DNA of 64,000 nucleotides from Salinibacter sp. 10B. GTDB lineage: Bacteria > Bacteroidota > Rhodothermia > Rhodothermales > Salinibacteraceae. Where the stretch lies: positions 223,104 to 287,103 of the forward strand of contig NZ_MQWC01000005.1 of NCBI RefSeq assembly GCF_002954405.1, in the 5' to 3' direction. The notes below the pieces were generated by a model. The model did no database searches and was not told the DNA's origin. It was given only the letters and a program-made list of their open reading frames with translations. Below, piece by piece: positions 1-9,729 of this stretch. The stretch's first letter is position 1; each line of letters opens with the position of its first letter. A program made the position numbers and the translations under genes.

Positions 1-158
1 CGCCACGGCCGTACCCAGACGTGCCCCCTCACCTCTTCAATTCCCCCTTAACCGCCCCCCAATCTTTGCATTTTCCAAACTTCTAGCTTCTCATTTTCAC
101 CATCCTCCCCCACAGCAACATATCCCCGTTGGCGATGTTCGACTTAAAGATGCGTTCA

Positions 159-1034
159 GAGCCTGTATTCAAAGAGGCGGTGGATGCAGTCTTTTAAGCA
201 TCAGATGAGTCATGGACCACAGAATCATTGCCCGACTCGACTCCGGATCTTCCTCGTAATCCTTCGACAGCCTTCGGCTTCGACCCAACCATCCAAACGT
301 GCGCTCGATAACCCAACGTCCCTTCAGCACTACAAAGCCCTTTTGCCCCTTGGGGCGGTGGACAATTTCAACAAGACAGCCCAGAATCCGCCATGCCCAC
401 GAGGCCAACGCACCTGGGTAGCCTGCATCGGCTCGAAGTAGCCGCAAGCGGGAGCCTCGCCAGTTCAGTGCGTTGAGGGCCCACACTGCGCCCCATTCGT
501 CCCGCATCGAGGCCGCGCTTATGTAGCAGGAAAGAATCAGACCCATCGTATCTACAATGAGGTGGCGCTTCCGTCCTTTTACGTGCTTTCCGGCGTCAAA
601 TCCGCGAATCCCCCTTTTTCAGTTGTTTTGACCGACTGACTGTCTACCACAGCGATGCTCGGCTCAGCTTCTCGATCAGCAGCAAGGCGAACCTTGCGGC
701 GCAAGGTGTCGTGAAGCCGGTCAAGCGTTCCGTCGAGGCGCCATCGGCGGTAGCAGGTGTGAACCGAGGAGTAATTCGGAAAGTCCCCGGGCAGGTAGCG
801 CCATTGACATCCGGTACGTACCAAATAGAGGATCGCGTTGACGACTTCCCGCCGGTCGAGTTCGGGAGGCCGACCGGTGGACTTCCGGGCAAACAGCGGA
901 GCAATCTGGGTCCACTGCTCGTCGGTCAGGTCAGAAGGATATCCGCGGCTCATGAGGACAGGACTGTACTTTAAGGAAGAAAAGCCCTCGATTGACCCCG
1001 TAGACCTGACTTGGTTCCCTTTGAATACAGGCTC
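159..1034 (-). mobile_element. IS5-family (IS427-like) insertion sequence, complete
   Basis: The 876-bp element is bounded by perfect 16-bp inverted repeats, GAGCCTGTATTCAAAG at 159-174 and its complement at 1019-1034. The trinucleotide TCA flanks both ends (156-158 and 1035-1037), which fits the 2-3 bp TNA target duplication typical of the IS427 group. It carries one transposase in two overlapping frames. Its right end lies 26 bp before the start codon of the next gene. Both ends and both reading frames are preserved, so it may still be mobile. Confidence 0.9.
169..953 (-). CDS. IS5-family DDE transposase, two frames joined by probable -1 frameshift
   Basis: Frame A (953 down to 579, 124 aa) begins MSRGYPSDLTDEQW, the usual IS5-type N terminus (DUF4096), and includes the first catalytic Asp in AVVDSQSVK. 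Frame B ends at 169 and holds the second Asp (LRADAGYPG) and the Glu motif VIERTFGWL. The frames meet at a run that reads AAAAAGGGGG on the coding strand (610-619). A -1 slip there continues as GIRGFDAGKHVKGRKRHLIV without a stop. Programmed -1 frameshifting at A/G runs is known in the IS427 group. A plain frameshift mutation cannot be excluded, but the slippery run at the junction makes programmed slippage more likely. Confidence 0.85.
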
Positions 1035-1060
1035 TCACACCTTCTCTAAATTGGGCCCGC

Positions 1061-4000
1061 ATGTCCCCACCGCCACCACCCATGGCCCCCTCGTCCAACG
1101 ACCAAGCCTCGAACGGTGAGACCCCTCGCCCAGCCGACACTGCAGCGGCGGACCGCCCTGAACGCGACCCCATGCCCATCGTCGGCATCGGGGCCTCCGC
1201 CGGCGGCATCGACGCCCTCCAGCGCTTCTTCCGCGAGCTGCCGGCGGAGACCGGCATGGCCTTCGTCGTGATTCTCCACCTTGCGCCCGACCGCGAGAGC
1301 AACCTCGCCGGCATCCTTCAGTCCTGCACCGACCTGCCCGTCGAGCAGGCCGCGGACGGCACCGAGGTGCAGACCGACCACGTCTACGTCATTGCCCCCG
1401 GCCACCGCCTCACCCTGCGGGAGGGCGTCCTGCGAGTCAGTGCGGTCGAAGGGGCCCACGACGTTGCCACCATCGACCGCTTCTTCCGCTCGCTGGCCGA
1501 GGACCAGGGCCGCAACGCCGTCGGCGTCGTCCTCTCCGGCAGCGGCAGCGACGGCACGCTCGGCCTCCGCGCCATCAACGAGAAGGGCGGCGTGGCCTTT
1601 GCGCAGGTTCCCGAGGACGCCGAGTACGACGACATGCCGCAGAGCGCTATCGCCACGGGCCTCGTCGACCTCACGGCCTCGGCCGGCACCCTGGCCGAAA
1701 TGCTCGTCCAGTACCGCGACCACGCGGGCGCGATCCAGGTGCCGGAGCGGGTCGACACGCTGGGCGACGACGGGCAGTCCGCCCTCCAGAAGATCCTGGC
1801 GCGGCTCTTTTCAATGACGGGCCACGACTTCTCCAACTATGACCGCGCGATGGTCCTCCGTCGTGTGGGACGCCGCCTCCAGCTCACGGCCGCCCAGTCG
1901 CTGGACGAGTACCGGCGCCGCCTGCAGAACGACGAGGAGGAGACGCGGGCACTCTACAAGGACCTGCTCGTCAGCATAACGAACTTCTTTCGGGACCCCG
2001 AGGCCTTCGCCGCGCTTGAGGAGCAGGTGATCCCGAAATTGTTCGAGGGCAAGGGTCCGGACGATCAGGTGCGGGTGTGGGTGCCGGGCTGCGCCACGGG
2101 CGAGGAGGCCTATTCGATGGCGATGCTTCTGGTCGAGTACGCCGACACGCTCGACGCCCCGCCCGAGCTCCAGGTCTTCGCTACTGACGTGGACCAGGAC
2201 GCCCTCGACACGGCCCGCGAGCGGCACTATCCCGAGGCGATTGCCGCGGACGTGACCGAGGACCGGCTCCGGCGCTTCTTCGAGGGCGAGGGCACCTATT
2301 ACCGCGTGGACAACCGCCTCCGCGAGATCATTCTGTTCTCCCCGCACAACGTGCTCGCGGATCCGCCCTTCTCGACCCTGGACCTTGTGAGCTGCCGCAA
2401 TCTCCTGGTGTACCTCGACGCGGACGCGAAAACGCACGTGTACGAACGGTTCCACTACGGCCTGCGCGAGGGCGGATTCCTGTTCCTGGGACGGAACGAG
2501 GGCACCCAGGCGGCCGAGGCCCTCTTTTCGACGGTCGACGCCCCGAACACCATCCTGAAGGCCCGCGCCCTGTCCCCGGACGAGCGCACGTACCTCCCCT
2601 TCCAAGAGGGCGTCGAGGAAATGAGCGTGATGGCGGCGCCTACCTCCGAGAGCGCAGAGTCGTCGGACCTCACGTCCGACCCGTCGGACCTCGCCGAGGT
2701 ACACCACCGGGTCCTCATGGACGCGGTGGCCAGCCTGCTGGTCAACGACAACGGGGAGATCGTCCACCTGTCCGACGGCGCGAGCCGCTACCTCCGGTTC
2801 CGGGAAGGCACGCCGAGCCGCAAGCTCTTCCCCCTCGTGCCGGACGCCCTGCGCCCCGAGCTGCAGAGCGCCCTCTACCAGGCGTTCCAGAAGGGCCGGA
2901 CGGTCGAGCGGACGGGCCTGTCCGTTAAGATTGAGGGCGAGCCCCGGATGCTGCGCCTGTTCGTGCGGCCGGTGGAGCAGACGGGCGGCGAGCAACTCGC
3001 CCACGTCCGCATTGAGGAACGGCCGCGGCCCGCCCCGCCGGAAGCCCCCGACTCCGAGGAGACTGACCGGTCGGCCACCAACAGGCCGGGCACCAACAAG
3101 TCGGACACCGACGAGCCGGACACCGGCCTGCAGCAGACCGACGAGATCAGCAATCGCCAGGAGGAACTCGATCGGACCCGCGAGCAGCTCCAGACCACCA
3201 CCGAGAAGTACGAGGCCGTGTGGCGGCAACTGGAACTGGCCAACGAGCAGCTCCGCTCGGCCAACGAGGAGCTGCGGTCCAAAAACCAGGAGATGGAAAC
3301 GAGGCGGGAGGAGCTGCAGTCGCTCAACGAGGAGCTGCAGACGACCAATCAGGAGCGGAAGGCCAAGATCGAAGAGCTGCGCGAGGCGAACAGCGTCCTC
3401 GAAAACCTGATGGACGCCACCGAGATTGCCACCCTCTTCCTGGACCGCGACCTCACGATCCAGCGCTACACCCCGCGCGTGACCGAGCTCTTCAACATCC
3501 AGCCCGCGGACGTGGGGCGGTCCCTGTCGGACTTCACCCAGCGCTTCGAGTACGAGGACCTGATGGAGGACGCCAAGGCGGCCCTCTACGATCTGGACGC
3601 CATCGAGCGCGAGCTTCACACCAGTGAGAATCGGTGGTTTCTGCTGCGGGTGCGGCCCTACCGCACGGTCGAGGACGAGATTCGGGGTGTGGTCCTCTCG
3701 TTCATCGACATTACCGAGCGCCGGATGGCCGAGGAGGCGCGGCGCCGGAGCGAGGAGCTTCACCGCCTGGCCGTCGATGCGGGGAAGGTGGGCACGTGGA
3801 GTGTGGACCTGGAGACGGGCGAGGCCGCTCTCTCGCCCCGAAAGGCGGCGCTCCTGGGCATTGATCCCGACGAGCACCGCCCCCCCTCAGACCAGGCCGA
3901 ATCCGAATTCTGGCAGCAGGTCGTGCCCCAGGAGGACTGGGCCCAGCTGGTCCACCCCGACGATCGCGACCCGATGGAGCAGGCGCTCGTCGCCGCGCGG

Positions 4001-5191
4001 GAGACGGGGGCGCCATTCGAGATCGAATATCGTGCGCAGCACGCGGACGGCGTTCGCTGGATCTATTCAAAGGGTGAGGTGACCCACGACGGCCCGACCG
4101 ACGGCCGCGCTCTCCGGGGCGCCTCCGTCGACATTACTGAGCTGAAGGAGGCGCAGGAGGAGCTGCTCCGAGAGCGCAACTTCGTAAATAGCGTGCTCGA
4201 CACCGTGGGCGCGCTCGTGATGGTGCTGGACCGGGAGGGCCGCATCCTGCGTGTCAACGACGAGTGCGAGGCCGTGACCGGCTACTCGGCCGACGAGCTT
4301 CGGGGGTCCGACTCCTTCGAGCGGCTGGTGCCGCCCGACGAGGTGCCCGAGGTCCGCGACTCGTTTTTGGCCCTGCTCCGTGGGGAAGCCCCCATTCGAA
4401 TTGAGAACCATGTTCGGACGAAAGACGGGGACGAGCGCCTCATCGACTGGACCAGCACGGTGCTTCGGGACGAGGCGGGGACGGTCCAGTTCGTCATCGG
4501 CACCGGCATCGATGTCACCGAACGACGCGCCCTGGAGCAGGAGGTCATCGACGCCGGGGAGCGGGTGCGCCGCGAGATCGGCCAGGACCTCCACGACGTG
4601 CTCAGCTCCGACCTGGCCGCCCTCGCCATGAAGGCCGACAACCTGAAGCGCAAGGTCAAGGAGGCGCTTTCCAATCAGACGGGGGCGGTCGATGCCCTGC
4701 AAGACATCATCGGCGGCATCCGAACGGCCGCCGAGCGGTCGCGCACCCTCTCCCACGCCCTCATCCCCGTGTCCCTGCAGGAGGAGCACCTGGCTGCCGC
4801 CCTCGACAACCTGTGCCGCGAGCAGGAGGAGCTCACCGGCACGACGTTCACGTTCGAGGGGGACCGCGAGGAGCGACTCCCGCGCGACGACGAGACGGCG
4901 ATGCATCTCTACCGCATCGCCCACGAGGCCCTCTCCAACGTGCACCGCCACGCCCAGGCGGACCACGTGTGGGTGTCCCTCCGCCGCACGGACGCGGCGC
5001 TCGTCCTCACCGTGAAGGACGACGGCGTGGGCCTCCCGGACGAGATCGACAGCGCAAGCAGCGGGGTGGGCCTCCGGTCGATGGACTACCGGGCCAGCGT
5101 TATCGGCGCGGCGCTCGCGTTCGAGTCCGGCGACGAGGGCGGCGCCGTCGTCCGCTGCGCCCTGCCGCTGGATAAAGCCCGGGCGGAATAA
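1061..5191 (+). CDS. CheB-CheR-PAS fusion histidine kinase, 1376 aa
   Basis: Domains in order: CheB-type methylesterase (about 38-215, nucleophile motif GIGASAGG with Ser46), CheR methyltransferase (about 250-500, SAM motif GCATGEEAYS near 344), a long heptad-rich coiled coil (about 705-782), three PAS segments (about 785-890, 890-1030, 1035-1150), a HisKA_3 dimerization domain with REIGQDLHDV (His1178) and an HATPase_c domain (HEALSN near 1287, DDGVGLP near 1320). Such fusions are cytoplasmic sensors. This one should autophosphorylate and pass phosphate to a NarL-type regulator, but no response regulator lies in the window. The ATG at 1061 has no clear Shine-Dalgarno and follows the IS end by 26 bp, so the native promoter has probably been displaced. 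A paralogue follows. Confidence 0.9.
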   Translation: MSPPPPPMAPSSNDQASNGETPRPADTAAADRPERDPMPIVGIGASAGGIDALQRFFRELPAETGMAFVVILHLAPDRESNLAGILQSCTDLPVEQAADGTEVQTDHVYVIAPGHRLTLREGVLRVSAVEGAHDVATIDRFFRSLAEDQGRNAVGVVLSGSGSDGTLGLRAINEKGGVAFAQVPEDAEYDDMPQSAIATGLVDLTASAGTLAEMLVQYRDHAGAIQVPERVDTLGDDGQSALQKILARLFSMTGHDFSNYDRAMVLRRVGRRLQLTAAQSLDEYRRRLQNDEEETRALYKDLLVSITNFFRDPEAFAALEEQVIPKLFEGKGPDDQVRVWVPGCATGEEAYSMAMLLVEYADTLDAPPELQVFATDVDQDALDTARERHYPEAIAADVTEDRLRRFFEGEGTYYRVDNRLREIILFSPHNVLADPPFSTLDLVSCRNLLVYLDADAKTHVYERFHYGLREGGFLFLGRNEGTQAAEALFSTVDAPNTILKARALSPDERTYLPFQEGVEEMSVMAAPTSESAESSDLTSDPSDLAEVHHRVLMDAVASLLVNDNGEIVHLSDGASRYLRFREGTPSRKLFPLVPDALRPELQSALYQAFQKGRTVERTGLSVKIEGEPRMLRLFVRPVEQTGGEQLAHVRIEERPRPAPPEAPDSEETDRSATNRPGTNKSDTDEPDTGLQQTDEISNRQEELDRTREQLQTTTEKYEAVWRQLELANEQLRSANEELRSKNQEMETRREELQSLNEELQTTNQERKAKIEELREANSVLENLMDATEIATLFLDRDLTIQRYTPRVTELFNIQPADVGRSLSDFTQRFEYEDLMEDAKAALYDLDAIERELHTSENRWFLLRVRPYRTVEDEIRGVVLSFIDITERRMAEEARRRSEELHRLAVDAGKVGTWSVDLETGEAALSPRKAALLGIDPDEHRPPSDQAESEFWQQVVPQEDWAQLVHPDDRDPMEQALVAARETGAPFEIEYRAQHADGVRWIYSKGEVTHDGPTDGRALRGASVDITELKEAQEELLRERNFVNSVLDTVGALVMVLDREGRILRVNDECEAVTGYSADELRGSDSFERLVPPDEVPEVRDSFLALLRGEAPIRIENHVRTKDGDERLIDWTSTVLRDEAGTVQFVIGTGIDVTERRALEQEVIDAGERVRREIGQDLHDVLSSDLAALAMKADNLKRKVKEALSNQTGAVDALQDIIGGIRTAAERSRTLSHALIPVSLQEEHLAAALDNLCREQEELTGTTFTFEGDREERLPRDDETAMHLYRIAHEALSNVHRHAQADHVWVSLRRTDAALVLTVKDDGVGLPDEIDSASSGVGLRSMDYRASVIGAALAFESGDEGGAVVRCALPLDKARAE

Positions 5192-5194
5192 TAG

Positions 5195-5240
5195 CGTTGA
5201 ACGTTGGAACGTTAAACGTTGAACGTTCCAACGTTTAACG
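5195..5240. terminator. Imperfect inverted repeat after the first CheB-CheR gene
   Basis: Two 24-bp arms (5195-5218 and 5217-5240) are nearly perfect complements with two mismatches. Both are built from the word AACGTT. The repeat begins 3 bp after the stop codon. It could form a strong hairpin, but it has almost no loop and no T-run, so it is at best a transcript-end or stability element. Confidence 0.4.
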
Positions 5241-5322
5241 CCCTCAGCCAACATCTCCCCATCGGCATCGTTCGTAAGAGCACCACCGTTTCTCGTACGT
5301 TTCAGCCATATCTGAACGCACC

Positions 5323-8300
5323 GTGGCCGCCGATTCCGACGCCCCCAATCCTTCTGACGCCGACGGTACCGCCCCAAACGGGGACGGTACCGCCCCGAGC
5401 GAGGATGCTATCGCCGAAGACGCTGCCACCCCGACCGGGGAGGCATCCGCCGAGGACACACCTCCCAAGGACGCGACTTTTGCGCGCGACACCGGACCCA
5501 TGCCCATCGTGGGCATCGGCGCCTCCGCCGGCGGCATCGACGCCCTCCGCCGCTTCTTTTCCCGCCTCCCCAAAGAGGATTCGGACGAGCGCGGGATGGC
5601 GTTTGTCGTCGTCCTGCACCTCGCGCCCGACATGGAGAGCAACCTCGCCTCCATCCTGCAGCAGGACACCACCCTCACCGTCACGAAAGCCACCGACGGC
5701 ATGGCGGTCGAGGCCGGACACGTCTACGTCATTCCCCCGGGCCGCCGTCTGGAGATTGCGGGCGGCCGCCTGCAGGTGACCGCCACGGAGGGCCGGCACG
5801 ACATCTCCACCATCGACCGCTTCTTCCGCTCCCTCGCCGCCGACCAGACCACGAACGCCGTCGGCATCATCCTCTCCGGCACCGGCACCGACGGCAGCGT
5901 AGGCCTCCGCGCCATCAAGGAGGAGGGCGGCGTCACGATGGTGCAGGACCCGGCCGAGGCCGAGTACGACAGCATGCCCCAGAGCGCCCTCGCCTCCGGC
6001 CTCGTGGACCTGGTGCTCTCCGCCGAGGGGCTGGCCACCAAGCTCGCCGAGTACCGCGACAGCGCCGGCATCGTGCAGCTGCCCGAGTCCGTCGAGTCGC
6101 TCGACGAAGACGGGCTCTCCACGCTCCAGAAGATCTTCTCTCGCCTCTACACCGAAACGGGGCACGACTTCTCCAACTACAAGCGCTCCACGATCCTCCG
6201 CCGCCTGGAGCGCCGCCTCCAGATCAACTCCCTGCCCTCCCTGGAGGACTACCTGCGCCACCTGCGGGAGGACGAGGGCGAGATGAAGGCCCTCTACCGG
6301 GACCTCCTCATCAGTGTCACCAGCTTCTTTCGGGACCCGGAGGCCTTCCAGGCACTCGAAAAGAAGGTCATCCCGAAGCTGTTCGAGGACAAGAGTGCCG
6401 GGGATCAGGTGCGGGTGTGGGTCCCCGGCTGTGCGACCGGCGAGGAGGCCTACTCGCTGGCCATCCTGCTGCAGGAGTACGCCGACACGCTCAGCCACCC
6501 GCCGGACTATCAGGTCTTCGCGACGGACGTGGACGAGGAGGCCCTGCAGGTCGCCCGCGAGGGCCTCTACCCCGAGCCCATCAAGAGCGACGTGCCGGCG
6601 GATCACCTCAAGCGGTATTTCGAGACGGAGGGCGACTACTACCGGATCGACCATCGCCTCCGCGAGCGCATGCTCTTTGCCAAGCACAATCTGCTCACGG
6701 ACCCGCCGTTCTCGAACCTCGACCTCGTGAGCTGCCGCAACCTCCTGATTTATCTCAACCAGGAGATGCAGGAGCACGTCTTCAAGCTCATCCACTACGC
6801 GCTCAACGAGGGCGAGTACCTGTTTCTGGGCCGGTCGGAGGCGTCGGGGCGGGCCACCCACCTCTTCTCCGCCCTCGACAAGTCGAACAACATCCTGCAG
6901 GCGCGCGTCCTGCCGGCCGAGAACCGGCAGCACATCCCCCTCTCGACGGACCTGTGGCGCGGCCTCGACGTGGGGCGGACGTCCGACGCCAAGAGCGGCC
7001 TTCCCGGCGTGACGGGCGGGGATCAGGAGCGGCCCCCGGTGGACGAGCTCCACCAGCAGGCGGTGATGGAGGAGGTGGCCAGCGTCCTCGTCGACGAAAA
7101 CCAGGAGATTGTGCACCTGAGCGAGGGCGCCGGCCGCTACCTCACCATGAAAGGGGGCGCCCCGTCGCACAAGATCCTCAACTGCCTGCCCGAGACGCTC
7201 CGCCCCGAGCTGCGCAGCGCCCTCTACCAGGTCTTCGAGAAAAAGACTGCCATCGAGCGCACCGGCCTGGAGGCCGAGATCCAGGGCCAATTCCGCTCCC
7301 TAGACGTCACGGTGCGCCCCATCGAGAGCCCGGAGCCGAAGCAGTACGTGCTCGTCCGCTTTGAGGAGCGGGAGGAGGAGGAGGAGAAGCGAGCGTCGGC
7401 CATGCCCGAGAGCGCCAGCGCCCGCGAGGCGGAGCTCCAGGAGGAGCTGGAGCGCACCCGCGACCAGCTCCAGACCACCACGGAGGAGTACGAGGCGGCG
7501 ACCGAGGAGATGGAGGCCGCCAACGAGGAGCTTCTGTCGATGAACGAGGAGCTGCAGTCCAAAAATGAAGAGCTGGAGACGAGCAAGGAGGAGCTGCAGT
7601 CGCTCAACGAGGAGCTCAAGACCACCAACCAGGAGCTGAAGACCAAGATCGAAGAGGTGCGCGAGACGAACAGTGTCCTCGAAAACCTGATGGCGGCCAC
7701 GGAGATTGCCACCCTCTTCCTGGACCGCAACCTCAAGATCCAGCGCTACACCCCGCGCGTGACCGAGCTCTTCAGCATTCGGCCCGTGGACGTGGGCCGC
7801 CCGCTGTCGGACTTCACCAAGCGCTTTGACTACGAGGCCATCCTCGACGACGCCCGGACGGTGCTGGACGATCTCACTACCATCGAGCGGGAGATTCACC
7901 AGAGCGACGACCGGTGGTTCCTGCTGCGGCTGCGGCCCTACCGCACGGTCAAGGACGAGATTCAGGGTGTGGTCCTCACGTTCGTCGACATCACCGCCCG
8001 CAAGCACGCCGAGGAGGCCCGCCGAAAGAGTGAAGCGCGGCTGGACGCGTTCGTGCGGGCCACGTCGGACATCATTTACCGGATGAGTCCGGACTGGTCG
8101 GAGATGCACCACCTGGAGGGGCGGGAACTCCTCGACGACACGGCCGAACCGCGGCAGACGTGGATCGAGGACTACATCCCGGACGACGAGCGGGACCGCG
8201 TCATGGCGGCGATTGAGGAGGCCATCGAGCAAAAGGATCCGTTCCACCTCGAACACCGGGTCGTGCAGGCCGATGGCACGGAGGGCTGGGTCGAGTCCCG

Positions 8301-8388
8301 CGCCGTGCCCATCATCGGCGAGGACGGCGAGATCGTCGAATGGTTCGGCACCGCCACCGACATCACTGCCCGCAGGGATATGGAATAG
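5323..8388 (+). CDS. CheB-CheR-PAS fusion protein lacking a kinase domain, 1021 aa
   Basis: A paralogue of the preceding gene. CheB domain about 60-240 with GIGASAGG (Ser68), CheR domain about 280-530 with GCATGEEAYS near 369, coiled coil about 710-790, then two PAS/PAC segments to the end. It stops at ATDITARRDME, the point where a PAC domain normally runs on into another PAS or a kinase. The HisKA/HATPase part of its neighbour is therefore missing, probably by 3' truncation next to the IS630/MITE wreckage downstream. The start is taken as GTG 5323. No ATG lies nearer, and residues 1-55 are a low-complexity acidic Asp/Ala/Thr leader. It might still act as a sensor or methylation adaptor, perhaps with the first protein. 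Confidence 0.85.
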   Translation: MAADSDAPNPSDADGTAPNGDGTAPSEDAIAEDAATPTGEASAEDTPPKDATFARDTGPMPIVGIGASAGGIDALRRFFSRLPKEDSDERGMAFVVVLHLAPDMESNLASILQQDTTLTVTKATDGMAVEAGHVYVIPPGRRLEIAGGRLQVTATEGRHDISTIDRFFRSLAADQTTNAVGIILSGTGTDGSVGLRAIKEEGGVTMVQDPAEAEYDSMPQSALASGLVDLVLSAEGLATKLAEYRDSAGIVQLPESVESLDEDGLSTLQKIFSRLYTETGHDFSNYKRSTILRRLERRLQINSLPSLEDYLRHLREDEGEMKALYRDLLISVTSFFRDPEAFQALEKKVIPKLFEDKSAGDQVRVWVPGCATGEEAYSLAILLQEYADTLSHPPDYQVFATDVDEEALQVAREGLYPEPIKSDVPADHLKRYFETEGDYYRIDHRLRERMLFAKHNLLTDPPFSNLDLVSCRNLLIYLNQEMQEHVFKLIHYALNEGEYLFLGRSEASGRATHLFSALDKSNNILQARVLPAENRQHIPLSTDLWRGLDVGRTSDAKSGLPGVTGGDQERPPVDELHQQAVMEEVASVLVDENQEIVHLSEGAGRYLTMKGGAPSHKILNCLPETLRPELRSALYQVFEKKTAIERTGLEAEIQGQFRSLDVTVRPIESPEPKQYVLVRFEEREEEEEKRASAMPESASAREAELQEELERTRDQLQTTTEEYEAATEEMEAANEELLSMNEELQSKNEELETSKEELQSLNEELKTTNQELKTKIEEVRETNSVLENLMAATEIATLFLDRNLKIQRYTPRVTELFSIRPVDVGRPLSDFTKRFDYEAILDDARTVLDDLTTIEREIHQSDDRWFLLRLRPYRTVKDEIQGVVLTFVDITARKHAEEARRKSEARLDAFVRATSDIIYRMSPDWSEMHHLEGRELLDDTAEPRQTWIEDYIPDDERDRVMAAIEEAIEQKDPFHLEHRVVQADGTEGWVESRAVPIIGEDGEIVEWFGTATDITARRDME

Positions 8389-8609
8389 GTGTCCCGAGAA
8401 TGCAGACGACGCGGGCGTTGGCGGAAGTCACCTCAGTGACCGGACACAACGTCTCCCCCTTCCGTGAAGGGAGAACAAGGGCCGAGTCTGGCGAGGTCAT
8501 TCCGGGGAGAGGGCTGTCCTTCGATCAAAGGAACTACTCCCATCCCAGAAAACAGGATCAGACGACGGTACGCATACACCCTTCCCCCATTCAGCGTAGA
8601 GTTGTGAGA
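8389..8609. other. Gap without a gene after the truncated CheB-CheR gene
   Basis: No convincing coding frame, repeat or RNA was seen. It is probably the junction where the kinase end of the upstream gene was lost. Confidence 0.4.
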
Positions 8610-9205
8610 TTAAGCGCAGGACATTCCCACGTATTGAAGAAGCTCCGGGAACTCCTTGGTAAATCGGCCCAGGAAGTTCCGGACGGCTTTTGTTAGCCTC
8701 TTCCAGTCGGCAACCTAGGATGCAGGTGCAAGACCTCCTGCTTCAACCAGCGCCACAGCCGCTCGTCGGGGCTCAGCGCGTAGCCCTGTCCCCGTCTGTG
8801 GCTCACTCCCAACCGATCCAACATCTGCCACAACCCGGCCTTAGAGACTGTTTTGATTTTCCAAGATGACAGTTCAGGCAGAGCGCGACGACTGCAGATT
8901 GTTGGGATCCAACAGGGGCTCCTTCTGAGCAACGGACGGCCTTCCAATTCCTGCGAAATATCTCGTCGATTCTCAAACCCGCTCAAAAATCAAAACAGTC
9001 TCTTAGTCTCAGGGGCTTTCTCTCTCGACTCCTCCCGAAGCAGACCGACCGTCCAGTGGCTCTTTCCGTGCCCGAGTGCCCGAAGGGACCGACTTGAAAG
9101 TTCACGGACCGCTTCAAGCATCTTCTCCTCACTGGTCGGGGGGAAAAGCGGGCTTTTGCCTGCGTGCGGTGATTCTCGCTCCTTTCGGGCGGTTGTGTGA
9201 ACCAT
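8610..9205 (-). pseudogene. IS630-family transposase remnant, interrupted by a MITE
   Basis: Read on the minus strand, the N-terminal helix-turn-helix part (MLEAVRELSSRSL, then GKSHWTVGLLREE) lies at about 9005-9160. It resumes after the inserted MITE with GLWQMLDRLGVSHRRGQGYA. The frame then jumps straight from the early region to the C-terminal DERLWRWLKQEVLH segment, so the central DDE part is deleted. A further frameshift near 8716 leads to VADWKRLTKAVRNFLGRF and a stop at 8610. It has at least one deletion, one insertion and one frameshift, and is not functional. Confidence 0.8.
8844..9002. mobile_element. 159-bp MITE with IS5/IS427-like ends
   Basis: Terminal inverted repeats GAGACTGTTTTGATTTT (8844-8860) and its complement (8986-9002) are flanked by TTA on both sides (8841-8843 and 9003-9005), a TNA-type target duplication. 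The interior has no transposase. The element splits an IS630 reading frame that resumes on either side, which confirms insertion. The TNA target and the GAG start of the repeat match the IS element at 159-1034 in style, though not in full sequence, so a related transposase probably moved it. Confidence 0.85.
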
Positions 9206-9255
9206 TCTCTGGTCCATCGCGGTCTGGCCGGTCGTGGGTCCCTTTTTGCCGCAGG

Positions 9256-9729
9256 CTAAAGCGCGAGTACGAGCAGGGCTGCCCCCATAAGCGCCGCGAC
9301 CGATCGTACGTGATTCCAGGCGGTCCACGTCTCAACGTAGGTCCTCCACGTGCTGGCCGCGTCCGGTCCCGCCGGATCCAGCTCTTCCAGCGCGTCGTTC
9401 ATCGGGACATTGAACACGGCGGTTACCAGGAACGTCCCAGCGAGGTAAAGCACACCCCCTACGGTCATGTACACGCCACCGGGCCCAGGCCACTCCCAAA
9501 GGGCCATTCCGACCAGCACGAGACAGCCTCCGGCCGTGCCGAAAAATACGCTCAGGAACCACGGGTTGAGCACGGTGCGGTTGATTTCCTGCATCGCTTT
9601 GATGCCTTCGGCGAATGGACGGCGAGCAAGGGCGTGCATCACAAACGTCGAGAAGGCAAAAAAGACGCCCGCCATCAATCCGGAGCCCAGAGCGCTGCAG
9701 AGAGTCAGAAAAGCCACCCAGTCGTTCAT
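9256..9729 (-). CDS. DUF1772 (anthrone oxygenase-like) membrane protein
   Basis: 157 aa with four hydrophobic segments (about 5-28, 55-78, 84-106 and 137-156). Motifs are GLMAGVFFAFSTFVM near the N terminus and FNVPMNDAL in the third quarter, the signature of the DUF1772 family. Some members are anthrone oxygenases, but in bacteria the substrate is usually unknown. The ATG overlaps the stop of the upstream NmrA-like gene by 4 bp (ATGA), so the two are translationally coupled in one minus-strand operon, which suggests a joint role in a small-molecule oxidation or detoxification step. Confidence 0.8.
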   Translation of the reverse strand: MNDWVAFLTLCSALGSGLMAGVFFAFSTFVMHALARRPFAEGIKAMQEINRTVLNPWFLSVFFGTAGGCLVLVGMALWEWPGPGGVYMTVGGVLYLAGTFLVTAVFNVPMNDALEELDPAGPDAASTWRTYVETWTAWNHVRSVAALMGAALLVLAL

